NCBI RefSeq assembly: GCF_040448675.1
Contig: NZ_CP159289.1
Span: 6,431,001 to 6,495,000, forward strand
DNA: 64,000 nucleotides
Direction of reading: 5' to 3'
From: Dyadobacter sp. 676
GTDB lineage: Bacteria; Bacteroidota; Bacteroidia; Cytophagales; Spirosomataceae
Part shown: piece by piece, positions 63,902 to 64,000 of the stretch
Layout: the number at the start of each line of letters is the position of its first letter
Numbering within the stretch: the stretch's first letter is position 1
The notes under the pieces: model-generated
What the model saw: only the letters and a program-made list of their open reading frames with translations
Database searches by the model: none
What the model was told of the DNA's origin: nothing
Program-made: the position numbers and the translations under genes

Positions 63902-64000
63902 AGGAGATGAATTTTGTTTAATGGTTAATTAGATTGATGATGACTGTACTCGGTTTAAAAAAATCAGTGCCAGCTATCCGGGAGTGGATTTTCTATTTTT

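Overview
The window looks like a chromosome segment of a Bacteroidota species, most likely a Dyadobacter-like member of the Cytophagales. Four things point that way: a SusC/SusD pair, type IX secretion (T9SS) C-terminal sorting domains, the cluster ftsX-DUF3098-uppP-truB-ribF, and promoters of the TAnnTTTG type with few Shine-Dalgarno sites. The genus is an inference from gene content; no rRNA or tRNA gene was seen.

Layout. 1-545: debris of one or two small genes. 678-9284: a carbohydrate locus (GH35-like glycosidase, SusC, SusD, enolase-superfamily enzyme); a direct repeat TTGCGGAA-N4-TTGCGGAA precedes both the glycosidase and susC. 9553-12059: small stress or house-cleaning genes on the minus strand (thioredoxin-like, DinB-like, SRPBCC, DoxX). 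12330-15288: a tight three-gene operon of a J-domain/pseudokinase protein, a VWA protein and a divergent adenylosuccinate synthetase (PurA) paralogue, the best candidate here for an undescribed system. 15384-24548: secreted surface proteins (S74 tail-fibre-like, T9SS), yjbQ, DinB, VOC and MFS genes, and broken IS3 pieces around an aquaporin remnant. 24669-29999: a P/Q-rich secreted protein, DinB, GH95 fucosidase, GNAT and a histone-tail-like protein. 30050-34669: ergothioneine synthesis (egtB, egtD) joined to an ABC transporter of the EgtUV type whose binding domain is circularly permuted. 34780-42688: conserved housekeeping genes (ribF, truB, uppP, ftsX, bifunctional nuclease, etfAB). 42783-51035: small proteins, a striking 10-bp-phased GTCA/TGAC inverted array, then sugar-related secreted enzymes. 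51039-58265: a five-gene operon of SWIM protein, DUF5691, MoxR ATPase, DUF5682 and VWA protein. 58434-63901: membrane acyltransferase-like protein, sugar isomerase, pgi, VanZ and SDR genes.

How the genes work together. The first locus should bind, import and cut an oligosaccharide. The egt operon both makes and probably imports ergothioneine. The two VWA operons look like regulated ATP/GTP-dependent conflict or stress modules: one pairs a VWA protein with a MoxR chaperone, the other pairs a VWA protein with a nucleotide ligase-like enzyme.

Data quality. Five otherwise normal genes (susD, an SRPBCC gene, the purA-like gene, a flavin disulfide reductase, ftsX) are each broken by exactly one extra base in a homopolymer of 6-7. 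Because ftsX is normally important for division, sequencing error is the likeliest explanation, so these are annotated as single genes with a frameshift.
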